64,000 nucleotides of DNA from Beroe forskalii. Taxonomy: Eukaryota > Ctenophora > Nuda > Beroida > Beroidae. Position 1 is the first letter of the stretch; the number at the start of each line of letters is the position of its first letter. The translations under genes and the position numbers were made by a program. The stretch lies in NCBI GenBank assembly GCA_011033025.1, contig WFMF01000303.1:152735-216734 (forward strand), in the 5' to 3' direction. Below, piece after piece: positions 1 through 10,877 of this stretch. The notes under the pieces were generated by a model, which was not told where the DNA came from, searched no databases, and worked only from the letters and a program-made list of their open reading frames with translations.

Positions 1-755
1 TTCCCTATCTTCAGAAATTAAGAAATGGAATTGGAACTCGGTTCATGTTACAGTTACCCTTTATTTTTTATCAGTAACACTTGTAACAGTTATGATATCC
101 GGATTCCTGTTTCCACATTCAAATTTAATCTGTTGCAAATATCTTTTCGAATATTTCGTATTCTTCGGAATTTTGATGAGAAGCAGCATTGTTACAAACT
201 GGGTTACAAACTGGGTTGTTATTCAATTAATGTTGCCTCACTGACTTACTGAGGGAACCAATATAAATGGCATTTAAAGGGTTAAAGGGTATTATGCCCT
301 TTTTAGGTAATCTTTTTAGGTAATCTTTTTAGGTAATCTTTTTGATTATCTAATAAGATTGTAATAAGATTGTAAATATTATTCTTATTCTTATTCTATT
401 CTGCCATCTATCTTTAGTAGATCAATTTTGGTCTAGCGCCCTTGAAGGTTCCAAAGGAAATAATAATCTGAAGACAGAAATAGGTGCAAGAAAGGTAATG
501 CTCCCCAGTCCTGTTTCTCATCGAGAGATGTCCTTTCACTCCTTGACTCTTCAGAACTATACACAATTAACAATAATCCAATCAGCTGTACACCTGATAC
601 TCCTGGAAGTTGTGACAAAATTCTTTCATCGATGATTTCGGAAATCAAATCGAATAACAGTCTCAATTTTATTATTCATTTGATTCCCATCATTCGGAAT
701 TCTTGAAATTCATTGATTGAGCAACGCCAATGATCTGCAAACCGTACACATTAAA
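1..755. other. Gene-free left edge
   Basis: No coding exon is recognised here. Positions about 299-345 hold three direct copies of a short unit reading ggtaatctttttag, and 345-400 is AT-rich simple sequence. Short ORFs on both strands (for example 25-252 and 433-666) show no family resemblance and are treated as chance. Confidence 0.5.
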
Positions 756-759
756 TCAC

Positions 760-960
760 GGTCTCTGTGACGTCAGTACTGCGTCATCATGGCCCTCTGC
801 CATGATACCATTGCTCCGTAACGCGTGCACGACAACTCAATCACGCCACTCCGATCACGTGACTAATCCTCGACCAATCAGAGCGCCGCCTCCGATCACG
901 TGATCTAATCCCCGACCAATCAGAGCGTTCCATTTGGCAATACACGTCACGTGTCCCCCG
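760..960 (+). promoter_or_regulatory. Candidate promoter with CRE, E-boxes and CCAAT boxes
   Basis: The sequence shows a perfect CRE (TGACGTCA, 768-775), three CACGTG E-boxes (856-861, 897-902, 948-953) and two CCAAT boxes (874-878, 916-920). An E-box plus CCAAT module of about 42 bp is present twice in tandem (about 851-885 and 892-927). The area is richer in CpG than its surroundings. A good splice donor (taag/gtatga) lies at 1284/1285, so an untranslated first exon of about 960-1284 spliced to the methyltransferase gene at 4.4 kb is possible. This is inferred from motif density only. The E-boxes flanked as TCACGTGA resemble USF/TFE-type sites. It could equally serve a gene to the left on the other strand. 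Confidence 0.35.
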
Positions 961-1408
961 GTCTGGAGTTTATTTAATTGATATATTTAACGAAATATTT
1001 ATCTAGCTGCTGTAGAACCAGGTGACTACATCGCGCGGTCGTTTGCTGTGGAGTAACTGTCCTCGGTGTCGGATTACAACTCGCGGGACACCTGTTCTCT
1101 CGCCGTGTTTTACGTGTTTATTGAGCTTTATAGAGTTACTGCTAAACATCCATTTCTTACATTTCAGGATCGTTTCGGCTCTCGTTGCTCCATCTGGTCG
1201 TGATATTTCAATATGCGGCGGTCTTTTGTTCTTGTCCGAAATTGCGTTGTAATTTTGTTCACCGACGCAGTGTTTTTATCTAAGGTATGATATAAATATC
1301 TCGAGGGCGTGGCCAGATTTTTGAAAAGGAGGCGGCGAGTTACATTGAAGCCTGTTAATTTTCTGTGTCGCCTTCCCCTGGCTACGCCCCTGTCATATCT
1401 TATACTTT

Positions 1409-1643
1409 AGGCACATGTAACGTTCGTCGGTCGATCGAGTGGAGTTGGTCGATCGATCAAATTCATTTGATCGACTGATGTGTTTTTAATAGAAAATCTT
1501 TGAGCTAGTAGGGAAAGAACTGAATATTGCTCATTCAAACACGATTCAAGTCAACAGAGACCAATAAAACACATCATTCGTTCAAATGGAGTTGATCGAT
1601 CGACCAATTCCATTCGATCGACCGACGAACGTTACGGGTGCCT
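1409..1643. mobile_element. MITE family B, CpG-rich copy
   Basis: A 235-bp element with long terminal inverted repeats. It opens with AGGCACATGTAACGTTCG at 1409 and closes with the complement ending GTGCCT at 1643. The arms continue inward through runs of CGATCGACC and its complement. The middle (about 1485-1560) is unpaired. No ORF is present. A decayed relative lies at about 58040-58210, recognised by its shared centre (ctttgagctag) and its arms. It is a non-autonomous DNA transposon by structure; superfamily is not assignable from the ends alone. Confidence 0.8.
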
Positions 1644-2100
1644 TAGTACTTTTATCCAGATTAACATAATATTTTATACTCTTTTACTTTTATTATTTAA
1701 CTGAACCGTGTTTAATTTAAACGCGTGTCTCGTAAGTAATTATCCTAATTGATAGCTATGCAGCTGAATTCGTTGCGGAGATGCGGCGGACTTGTAAGGA
1801 ACTATTGTTCAGTTCTTCACAGCAAATCCTTTACTAATCTGCATTCCACACCTTCGGCCATAATGGGGCGGTTACATTCTTTGAGAATTCGATGTTTTTC
1901 TGAATGAAATTTCTCTCTACTTCTCAATGTCACGGACACGTCCTGCACACGTTGCAACTCTCCCACAAGAGCTCAAATGTCAGTTATTGATCCCTGACAT
2001 TTGATTCCCTGACATTCGATTCTCTCGTGATGTTTGAGTCTCTTGACATTCAATTCCCTTGACAATCGAATCCACTTCTCACCCTCTCATACCCCCGTCC
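1644..2100. other. Gene-free spacer
   Basis: No gene or clear element is seen. From about 1975 to 2065 several short direct repeats of the kind ccctgacattygattc appear, leading into the minisatellite that follows. Confidence 0.4.
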
Positions 2101-2104
2101 CCCA

Positions 2105-3135
2105 CTACCATTTACACCACCCACTTGTGACTTGGCGCTACTCATTGGCACCACTTACTTGTGACTTGACACCACTCACTGACACCACTCACTTGTGACT
2201 TGACTCACTGACACCACTCACTTGTGACTTGACTCACTTGACACCACTCACTTGTGACTTGACAGTTGACACCACTTACTTGTGAGTTGCGCCACTCGTT
2301 GACACCACTCACTTGTGACCCGACACCACTATTTGACACCACTCACTTGTGACTTGACACCACTCACTTGTAACTAGATAGTAGATACCACTCACTTGTG
2401 ACTTGACACCACTCACTGACACCACTCAAATGTGACTTGACTCACTTGACACCACTCTCTTGTGACTTGACAGTTGACACCACTTACTTGTGAGTTGCGC
2501 CACTCGTTGACACCACTCACTTGTGACTTGAAACCACTCATTGACACCACTCACTTGTGACTTGACACCACTCATTGACACCACTTACTTGTGACTTGAC
2601 ACCACTCATTGGCACCACTCACTTGTGACTTGACACCACTCACTTGACACCACTCCCTTGTGACTTGACAGTTGACACCACTTACTTGTGACTTGACACC
2701 ACTCGTTGACATCACTCACTAGTCACTTGTGACTTGACACCACTCATTGACATCACTCACTTGTGACTTGACACACTCGTTGACACCACTCCTTGTGACT
2801 TGACACCACTCACTTTTGACTTTATGCCACTCATTGACACCACTCACTTGTGAATTGACACCACTTACTTGTGAGTTGCGTCACTCGTTGGCACCGCTCA
2901 ATTGTGACTTGACATCACTCGTTGACACCACTCCTTGTGACTTGACACCACTCACTTGTGACTTTACGCCACTCATTGACACCACTCACTTGTGACTTGA
3001 CAGTTGACACCACTTACTTGTAACTTGACATCACTCGTTGACACCACTCAATGTGACTTGACACCACTCACTTGTGACTTTACGCCACTCATTGACACCA
3101 CTCACTTGTGACTTGACACCACTCACTTGTGACTA
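2105..3135. repeat. Minisatellite, CACTTGTGACTTGACACCA type
   Basis: About 1 kb of imperfect tandem repeat. The basic word is gacaccactcacttgtgactt, alternating with shorter words such as gacaccactcattg, giving composite periods of roughly 20-38 bp. Unit order is irregular. Subtypes such as 'cagttgacaccacttacttg' and 'tttacgccactcattg' recur at intervals, indicating higher-order duplication. It is non-coding. Confidence 0.95.
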
Positions 3136-3139
3136 AATA

Positions 3140-4422
3140 GTTTCTGTACATTTTTACTCTCATATCACTGAAAAGTTTAAATGCCATATGCAACACAGGG
3201 GCTGGCACCAAATATTTCGGTCTGTACGGAATTACCCCTCATTTCCTTGCTCAACTATCCGTGCGACGTACAGCATGAGCCATTTTAGTTCATGGCAATT
3301 GGCAAACCAAATTAGTCTGCCGCGAGCTCCTAGGTAAGTGAAGTAACCTTCTGAACCTCCGTTAATTTTGATGAATTCGCCGCCGATTCATCAGAATTCG
3401 GCGAAGTTAACGGTGGAATATTCAGTGAAGTCTGCCCATATTATGAACTCATCTGAATATCATGAACTCATCTGAACGAATAATCGTATGAAATCACTGA
3501 AGCCCGCAGAGGAAATTACGAACTGCGACACATCACCTCTATTGTTGGTCGCCTCAGCTTCTAATTAAAGGCACGTACTCTTGTTGTATTCGCAATACAC
3601 CGGGCGACCTCATGTATTGTGTGTGTCTGTTTGTGTGAGTTTGTGTGAGTTTGTGTGTGAGTTTTATGTGACTGTTGTTCTTTCTCCTCATCTAATTCTC
3701 AATACAAAGTCAAGGTTAATAAAAGCGCACTTTTCACGTGCTAGCTGCTTTTGTCTCTTGCACTGGTCAGTGTCCACCATTATTTGATATAATTATACGT
3801 ATGGCTATGGACATTGTATATTAGATTTGGACAGTGCTGTGCTACAGTTTGAGTTACCACTTTGCGTCTTCAATATTCAATTTACAAGGCAGATTTTAAT
3901 GTTTTTAACCAAAATTCATTTCCTAATCTGCTTTCAATCATTCAATCTTCAGTCTTCACTTCTTTGAGGAAGAGCTTATCCCAATTCTAAAGCCCTTGGA
4001 TTGGAATCGGGCATCCAATCGAGTCAGTTTTTGTTCAAATTATATTTTCGACCTCTTTCTAATTCTAATTTAGTGAATATTGCCACCAAACCATTGAACG
4101 GTTGGTTAAGTTACCCCCTGCGGGTTAGGATGTGGGCAGTTCCCGTAGTCACATCCAAAAATCATATTGCAAAAAAATGTCGAACCATTACTAGTGAATT
4201 TATACCTCTTTCCTCAAATTTGATTTTAAAAAGCATTGTTTTAAAATTGTAAAATCATGTTTGAATAATTTTTCATTGGTAATAATTTTTGTGTCAAGTA
4301 ATATCGATATTTCTTTAGTGTCTAGAAGTAGAATCCTTCGATTACTGTCATTGGCTGTTACAGCTGTTGGAATAGATAAGTAGAATCTTCGAGATAAAAA
4401 GCCTAATTTAAATGAGAACCAG
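3140..4422. other. Spacer before the methyltransferase gene, with a MITE relic
   Basis: No exon is recognised. A GT-rich patch (gtttgtgtgagt repeats) lies at 3620-3660. Around 4075-4165 the sequence resembles the 5' half of the MITE at 53892-54054 (shared words accattgaacggttggtta and gatgtg...catccaaa), so this is a one-ended relic of that family. The last bases, gagaaccag before the ATG at 4423, could be a splice acceptor. Confidence 0.5.
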
Positions 4423-5349
4423 ATGAGGAGCATAAGATTAGATTTTCAGAAAATAGCTATTTTATGGATCCTTCTCCTGCTCCTACTCCTAGCTGGTGTG
4501 GTAAAGCTCAACTTCCACCACTTTGCTCAACTACCACCTTCCTCTCCTGCCCTCAAACCAGCTCTCTCCGACTACCACAATACCCTTTGCCGTCTCGATG
4601 CAGACAGATTGAGGGTCTGGGAGGGGCTCGACTTGGAAGGGCAGCATCCTGAGAAACTGGAAGAAATACTCCACAAGTTAATGATTGAGCCATTCGGCTC
4701 AGTTTGTCAGATAGTAAAAAGGATCGGGGGCTACTATGAGCGTCTTCGTTGTGTGGCACATGCGGAGGGCTATAAATTCGTCTGTATGGATGATATCTTG
4801 CAGGACTTGGAGGAGGGAACGTGTTTGATTTACTCTTTTGGAATTAAGGAAGATTGGAGTTTTGAAGATGTGATGGATAGCATTGGATGTACAGTCTTTG
4901 CTTTTGATCCGTCAGTCGACTACCCTGAACACAGAGGAAAGCGCATAACTTTTCAGAGCATTGGAGTAACTGCTATAACGGATGAAAAGCAAAAGCTCTT
5001 TTCACTGTCAGACATTCTGCATGCCAACGGACACACCAATTCCAAGATATCTCATCTCAAGTTTGACATTGAGGGACATGAAATAGATGGTCTAGGAGCC
5101 TGGCATGCCAGCGGGGCCCTTAAGAATGTTCAGCAACTAGGATTCGAGTACCATCTTTCAACACCAGAAAAAGCTGCGACCATGTTAAAAGGAATGCGGG
5201 ACATTACAGTAGATGGAGACTTTCGGCTGATTGTCCATGATATCAATGGCGTGTGGGGGAAATGCTTGGATCACAGAAAAAGTCTTTACTTTGAGTACTC
5301 TGAAGTCGTGTTTAAAAAGGTAAATAGAACTCAGCCATGCCTGCCATGA
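4423..5349 (+). CDS. METTL24/FkbM-like methyltransferase, type II membrane protein
   Basis: A single-exon ORF of 308 residues. Residues 11-28 are a strongly hydrophobic stretch after a short basic N-terminus, the pattern of a type II signal anchor, so the catalytic part would face the Golgi/ER lumen. Residues about 100-300 resemble the FkbM/Methyltransf_21 domain found in METTL24-like proteins. Motifs seen are YSFGIKEDWSFED (137-149), which is the SAM-binding loop position, FDPS (161-164), and KFDIEGHE (213-220), a signature of the group. A stem rich in Pro/Ser (35-48) links anchor and domain, and an N-glycosylation sequon (NRT) is near the C-terminus. The start is the first in-frame ATG and gives the signal anchor. 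The substrate is unknown for this family. An AATAAA lies 25 bases after the stop. Family placement is firm; orthology to a named gene is not. Confidence 0.85.
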   Translation: MRSIRLDFQKIAILWILLLLLLLAGVVKLNFHHFAQLPPSSPALKPALSDYHNTLCRLDADRLRVWEGLDLEGQHPEKLEEILHKLMIEPFGSVCQIVKRIGGYYERLRCVAHAEGYKFVCMDDILQDLEEGTCLIYSFGIKEDWSFEDVMDSIGCTVFAFDPSVDYPEHRGKRITFQSIGVTAITDEKQKLFSLSDILHANGHTNSKISHLKFDIEGHEIDGLGAWHASGALKNVQQLGFEYHLSTPEKAATMLKGMRDITVDGDFRLIVHDINGVWGKCLDHRKSLYFEYSEVVFKKVNRTQPCLP

Positions 5350-5373
5350 GCGTATCCTGCGTTCCTATGAAAA

Positions 5374-5379
5374 AATAAA
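5374..5379 (+). promoter_or_regulatory. Polyadenylation signal of the methyltransferase gene
   Basis: AATAAA, 25 bases downstream of the stop codon at 5347-5349. It implies a very short 3' UTR. Confidence 0.6.
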
Positions 5380-6195
5380 AGGTGCCACTGGAATAACAGC
5401 TACAGCTCCAAACTCAGGCACCTATTTCTGCTTTTCTGTACACTATTGGAGATGAGGGGTCATTCAACTGGTAATTGCACAGATTTGCAACTGCTTTATA
5501 TGCTCTGGAACTACGGTATAACTTCTTCAAAATGAATCTATGAATACCGGCCATTAGTTGTTCACCAAATTTCGCCAACACTTCATTTCACTGTTTTCAC
5601 CGTAGTTTCCTCAGTGCATTGATAATATTCTTGTTTAACTAAACTGTTTTTCTAATTTAGAAATCCACTATTCTACTGCAGGTCACTTCTGTTCTGCAAC
5701 TGAATTCATTATGCCATATGTATTTTTCTCGTTTAAAACTGATGTGCTGTTGTTCACATGAGCTTTCACCTACTTTTTAAAGTTTAGGAAAATTAAGAGG
5801 AATTATCTCGCATCAACAGCTAATCTCTGCACACAATAATCGCGTTTATATACTCCGTACACTTGCGAATTTTGTGCACTACAAAAGTTTTATGGCATGT
5901 GTCAGTCACGTGGCTACTGGGTGTCCCATCATTGGTTGATCCTGCGTCTCTGAGGCCGTGTTTCTCGTATAGCATGACACAACTAGCATGCAACTTGCCT
6001 CTTCACTTCGTGCTGTGGTTATTTCTTTGTGTGGGACTTTGCAGCCTGCTTATCGCTTTTTATTAAAGTAATATCTATACTTGTTGATATTCTCACTTTG
6101 CAGCTGCAGTTTTGTGTATCCATCGTCGGCTGGATAAATAGGGAACGGAAATTTTACCTCAAAACACGATATATTTCAGGTATTATAGGCAGGGG
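5380..6195. other. Gene-free spacer
   Basis: No exon, RNA gene or element was recognised between the methyltransferase gene and the TTAGGG-like repeat. Confidence 0.5.
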
Positions 6196-6204
6196 CCAGG
6201 GGGT

Positions 6205-6312
6205 GCGGATTAGGGCTAGAGTCAAGGGCTTGGGATAGGTTAGGGCTAGAGTCAAGGGCTTGGGATAGGTTAGGGCTAGAGCCAAGGGTTTGGGTTAGGT
6301 TAGGGTCAGGGA
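6205..6312. repeat. 30-bp tandem repeat containing TTAGGG
   Basis: Three to four copies of a 30-bp unit beginning ttagggctagagtcaagg and ending gcttgggatagg. The unit contains the TTAGGG telomere word, but it is a minisatellite and not a telomeric array. Confidence 0.85.
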
Positions 6313-6418
6313 GAGAGCTGAAGTGCTGTTGAGGTAAAATGTTTGAGGCGTTATAAGTCTGACGTCATTAGTCGGGCTCCCGAGAAATATAATTGTTTAA
6401 GGGGCTTCTTATCAGCGA

Positions 6419-6703
6419 GAAAAGAAGTGTTTGATAACACTTCCTCTTGATGCATCCCTATAATGAGTCCTACTTATTGAAGTACCAAGTTTACACTGAC
6501 TCACTGAGACGAGTGCAAAACAAAACCCCACAAAATGTAATCAAAACCGTGAAAAGAAGTGTCCGATAACACTTCCTCTTTGTGAACTTGATGCGTTTCC
6601 GTGAGTCATGCTTAATTAATGAAAGCGCGGGCACTGAAGTATCAAGTTGTTGTACTGAGACGAGTGCGAGACAAAACCTCACCAAATGTAATCAAAACCG
6701 TGC
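6419..6703. repeat. Diverged tandem duplication, about 135-150 bp unit
   Basis: Two copies, about 6419-6553 and 6554-6703. Both share gaaaagaagtgt..gataacacttcctctt, then gaagta.caagtt, then actgagacgagtgc, then caaaatgtaatcaaaaccgtg (or close variants). No coding potential is evident. Confidence 0.8.
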
Positions 6704-8182
6704 TTACTTTCAACTCTGGTAAATTTGACTTTGAGACGTTTCCACTCTACGGAATATTGAATACTTAAAGTTCTGCAGTCTGCACACTCATTAATATTTT
6801 GTATCGCGAGCGTCATGTTCCCGCGCTTTTTGTCCGTTGTACCATGTACGCACGTGCCAGAGCTAAGCCGCGCGCGCGTAAAGATTCACTCAGTCATTTC
6901 CGCGGGGTTTCTTTGTGTTGTGTGCATCTCTTCGTCAGTTGCGCCTCAGTTTAGATACGCGTCCGGTGTCTTCTGATACATACGTACGTTTGGTTCAGTT
7001 ATCCAAGGAAAATGTAATGTTTATTGTTCTTCATCCCATGACTGCGCTGTTTATTGGCTTTGGCTAATTTCTGAAAAGTGCAGATAGCAAGTCCGTTTTA
7101 AAGTAACAAGTTTTTTCGATTAAGATGAAATTTTAATACAAGTTTTTTTCGATTTGGATGACATTTTTTATCTTAAATCTTAGATTTCACATGTGTCACA
7201 AATAACATTCAAGTGATCTTGCTTGCATCACGATCATATTAAAACAATTGTGAAACACCCACATAATCACCGCATTTTAATGCCAGGAAGTACGTTTCAA
7301 ATACCACTCTTGTTCCAAATGAGCCTTGAAATATTTCAATGCGACAATCGTTGTTATTGGTATTTATGTATTAGTTTTTATTAGTTTTATTTAGTTTTTT
7401 AGTATTTATGTAAGTTTTTATTATGAGTTTTTATGAAGATTACTATCATAAATTTTATTCAGTATTTTTTCTAAGTTTTTATGTGTTAGTTTTTATGGAG
7501 TTTTCTACTCATTAACAAGGATGTTTGATGTTGCTTTTTCAGAAGGATCAATTTTTATTTCAACCAAAAGCTCGATTTGATATATGTTTGATGTATATTT
7601 TCGAAAGATAACTTTGTTCAGATACATTTGAATATTGATAGTTCTTTACCTTTTTACCTTGGCTTTTTATCATAGGAATATGGAATGTATGTATATTATG
7701 ATTTTCCTATTTACAGAGATATGAACGGGTTAAATCAGTAAATCACAGCACTTTTGTAGTTTTTACTGCGGTTTGTGGATATAGTACATTGTTTATGGAG
7801 CTGCCTGTTATTATGTATACGGGTGTTGGCTACCAGCTGGCAAAGTCATTTGCATTCCTCTTTAGAAATATCTTGCCGCAGATATTTTAAAGTGATTACC
7901 ATGTCATTACTCGGTTCTTATATCAATGCCAGTTGTTGAAGGTATATCATATACACTGTGTAAACTCCTGCTTTTTCAAGAAAACCTCTAACTTCACTGT
8001 TGTACACATACCTATTTGACTCTCAAGGTATTGATCAAGCTTTCTGTCTTTTTGGTAGTGTATCATTTTGAGAAGTTGTCTCAACTCTCATCTTAGCGAG
8101 ACATTAAGATTTTTCAGTCATACTATAATCCCCCTTTCTTGTTATTAAATTAACTATTTGAGTTAGCTCATATCATCTTAAA
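6704..8182. other. Spacer upstream of the PLAC8-family gene
   Basis: No exon recognised. The stretch at about 7355-7500 is low-complexity (repeats of agtttttatt and agtatttatg). A GC-richer patch with cgcgcgcgtaaag at about 6820-6910 may be an old CpG-bearing region. The PLAC8 promoter should lie in the last part, but no TATA box or initiator could be singled out. Confidence 0.4.
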
Positions 8183-9509
8183 ATGGCAGAGTGGAGTCAA
8201 GGACTTTTCGGATGCTTCGATGACATTGGTCTATGTAAGTAAATAAGAACAGCTGCTTCGTTAGTCAAATTGTTCTCTTCCTTCACTGACATCAATTTCA
8301 GGGCACTTCTTTGAATCCTCTATTATATTTAACCTCATTTCAATATGCTGGCCTCCATATTCTCTTTAAAAAACCCTCTTATTCCCTTTCAAATCTTGAG
8401 TTTGCTAACCCCTTTTTTCAGCGAAGTCTAACATCACATGTTGTAATTTGACCTTCTATTTCTACTTTCGTCATGACCCAGTGTATTATTTCAGGTCTGT
8501 GCACCTACTTCCTTCCATGTGTCACTTTCGGAAAGACAATGGAGGCCATGGGAAAGCAGAGCTGCCTCATGGGTGCCATTCTCTTCTTCGTTCCTCTTGT
8601 CAATATTTTCTGCTGGGTAACTCTCAGAGGGGAGATAAGAGAGAAAAACGGCATTGAGGTTGGTTATTAAAATCTATAATACTAATAGCCCCCATGATAT
8701 AATTGTAATCCAGTTTGTTTTTTTAGTTTTGTAGCGAGCTTGGATAAGTTCATGAATTCTAATGGACTATTTTTGCTCTTATTTAGTCGAGAGTTGTTAA
8801 AGCTTTATTAGCGCATTCCCCGCCATGCTCTAAGCGTATATTAGCGCATTCCCAGCCATGCTCTAAGCGTATATTTATTTTCCATTCACTCTTAATTTCT
8901 CAGGGTGGATTCTGCGGAGATCTCCTCACTATTTGCTTCTGTGGTCTCTGCGCTTTAGTTCAAGAGAATGCGGTAAGTTTTTTCTTACTCCGATTTGTAA
9001 AGTGCTGTTATTGTGAGTTTTCAGAATTGTGTTAATGAATGTAACGTGCGTGTCTAAAAGCTCAATTTAAGGCGCTGGGTGCCGTGGGTTAATATAACGA
9101 ATTTAAACAATATGAATCACACCACACGTACATGATTGATATTTGAATTTCATGTCTGTTGTTTTGATTCCAAATAATCAAAATTTGTTTTGAAAAAGGA
9201 GGGGGGTTTGGTCAATGCTGACGTCAGCATGGGGGAGGGGGTCAGCCAATGATGACAAGTGATGACAGACGGGGGGAGGGGGTTGAAAATGGGCAAAAAA
9301 GGGATGTGACGGCTCCCTAAGGCGCTTGGTGCCGTTAGGGGTAATGTCCCTCAGTGCCTGGTGCTTTCAGTTTCAGTTAATTTTCAGGCTCCGCTTAAAG
9401 GTTAATCGAAAATAATTGATCAAAGCATCAAGATGATTCAAAAACTTTACGATTTTTCCCATTTCAGCAAGCAACGAAAGGCTCAGGTGGAGACATGCCA
9501 AGATCGTAA
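8183..9509 (+). CDS. PLAC8-family cysteine-rich membrane protein (four exons)
   Basis: Exons 8183-8234, 8495-8658, 8904-8972 and 9468-9509 join in frame to give 108 residues. Each junction has GT donors (gtaagt, gttggt, gtaagt) and AG acceptors after pyrimidine tracts. The N-terminus (MAEWSQGLFGCFDD) matches the 'W..GL.dCf.D' opening of PLAC8/cornifelin-like proteins. The family's CC/C-rich first membrane segment follows (GLCLCTYFLPC), then a hydrophobic stretch, then the second conserved block GGFCGDLLTICFCGLCALVQE. The double cysteines of many homologues are reduced here to single ones. PLAC8-family members are small membrane-associated proteins; in plants some act in cell-size control and metal transport, and no specific role can be claimed here. 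The 10-base interval from stop to AATAAA (9520-9525) gives a very short 3' UTR. Confidence 0.88.
8808..8872. repeat. 33-bp dimer in PLAC8 intron 2, shared with UBXN4 intron 2
   Basis: Two tandem copies of ttagcgcattcccngccatg followed by ctctaagcgtata. The same dimer in reverse complement lies at about 41991-42055 in intron 2 of UBXN4, so it is a dispersed repeat. Confidence 0.8.
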
Positions 9510-9519
9510 AACTAAACGG

Positions 9520-9525
9520 AATAAA
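9520..9525 (+). promoter_or_regulatory. Polyadenylation signal of the PLAC8-family gene
   Basis: AATAAA ten bases after the TAA stop. Confidence 0.6.
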
Positions 9526-10011
9526 GATTCAATTAACAATGAATTATGAAATTTGTAATTTCAAATTACTGAGTGAACCTGAAGTATTTTGTTATACCTT
9601 ATTATACTTATAGCGTTCAGTCTAATACTTATATTGTATGTTATCTATCTTATTTAGTGCATTTGTTAATTTTAATAATACTTTCGAAGACCTCTACAGC
9701 ATACCAAATACAGATTTTTGTTTAGAATTTTATAATTCGAATTCAATACTTTTCTTAGATGTTTTTGGCCATTTTAAACCTTTTTAATGCAACGGGATGG
9801 TTAAACTTCCAATATCATTCCTTTGCAAATCCTTTTTGGACGAAGCCAATTGTTACAGGATGAGTTTTCATTTCAATGCTATGGATTCGTACTGTGTAGA
9901 TTATAGTTTTGATAGATGCTGTTTATTGTTTAAAGTACTGCGTACTCAATAGATTAATAATAAACTCCGTTGATTAATAATGAACTCCGTTGATTAATAA
10001 TCCTCAATTTT
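9526..10011. other. Gene-free spacer
   Basis: AT-rich sequence without recognised features apart from three short copies of ttgattaataatnaactccg near 9953-10000. Confidence 0.4.
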
Positions 10012-10113
10012 ACGGTGACAATTCGAACTGCAGTTTTGAGTGCGCGGCGTATAGGCATGTTTTTATATGTTTTTACGCCGCGCATACAAAACTGCATGTC
10101 GAACTGTAACCGT
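10012..10113. mobile_element. MITE family D, copy 1
   Basis: A 102-bp, almost wholly palindromic element. The 40-bp ends start ACGGTGACAATTCGAACTGC and pair with the right end, which contains a matching GCAGTTTTG..GCGCGGCG word. A second copy lies at about 10737-10862. Confidence 0.75.
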
Positions 10114-10304
10114 TTTGGCGTCGTTATGTCAATTTTGTAATCTCTGATTCACTTCATTTGATCTAGTCGATTGTCAATTGATTGAAACAAAAAAATTAAA
10201 TTGGAACCATGAACAAGTTTAGCTATTTCTGTCAATCAATAAATATCTATGATTTTCTTTCAATACTTCGAAAAATGTAAAATTGAGTTTCATTCAACAT
10301 TAAA

Positions 10305-10716
10305 GGGATCGTTCACATATGAATTATGACCATTTTCAATTTCAACCCCCCTCGTTATCTCCAATCAAACGTGATCAAAGCTCATCCCCCCCCCCCCTTG
10401 AGGAGAATATTAATAATTTTCTCCTCAAGGGTGGAGGGATGAGCTTTTAATACCAATACGTAAGCATGGCTTCCCCACTTCCACCTATTGGAATATTGAT
10501 CGTGTTTCCACTTGGGAAAATATTGGGAAAATATCAAAAATTTTGCCAAAAAATACAGAAAATTTGTAACAAAAATTGTCGAGAATTGGGGTATTTGATT
10601 ACATTTACAATTACATACGTTTAATCAACCACCGATACCCCCTCCCGTAATCAAACGTTTAAATCATTTGAAAAGACCCCTCCCCCAGATGATAACGTGA
10701 TATGTGAACGATCCCC
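10305..10716. mobile_element. MITE family C, copy 1 (412 bp)
   Basis: Ends are GGGATCGTTCACATAT on the left and its complement ATATGTGAACGATCCC on the right. Inside, 10376-10450 is a second inverted repeat (AAAGCTCATCC... / ...GGGATGAGCTTTT) around a run of 14 C. Related elements lie at 12730-12860 and 54380-54540. No ORF is present. Confidence 0.8.
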
Positions 10717-10736
10717 ATCCCCAATAATACAATAAT

Positions 10737-10862
10737 AGTGACAGTGGCTGTTCGAACTGCTGTTTTGTGTAGCCTGACGTCGTGCAAGGGGTCCGGCGAC
10801 GCCTGACAGTGACACAGACAAGTGTTCGCCGCGCACACAAAACAACAGTTCCAACTCTGTTA
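10737..10862. mobile_element. MITE family D, copy 2
   Basis: About 126 bp with inverted ends containing GTTCGAACTGCTGTTTTGTG and its near-complement. It shares arms with the element at 10012-10113 but has a longer GC-rich centre. Confidence 0.7.
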
Positions 10863-10877
10863 AAGTGTATACTAATA

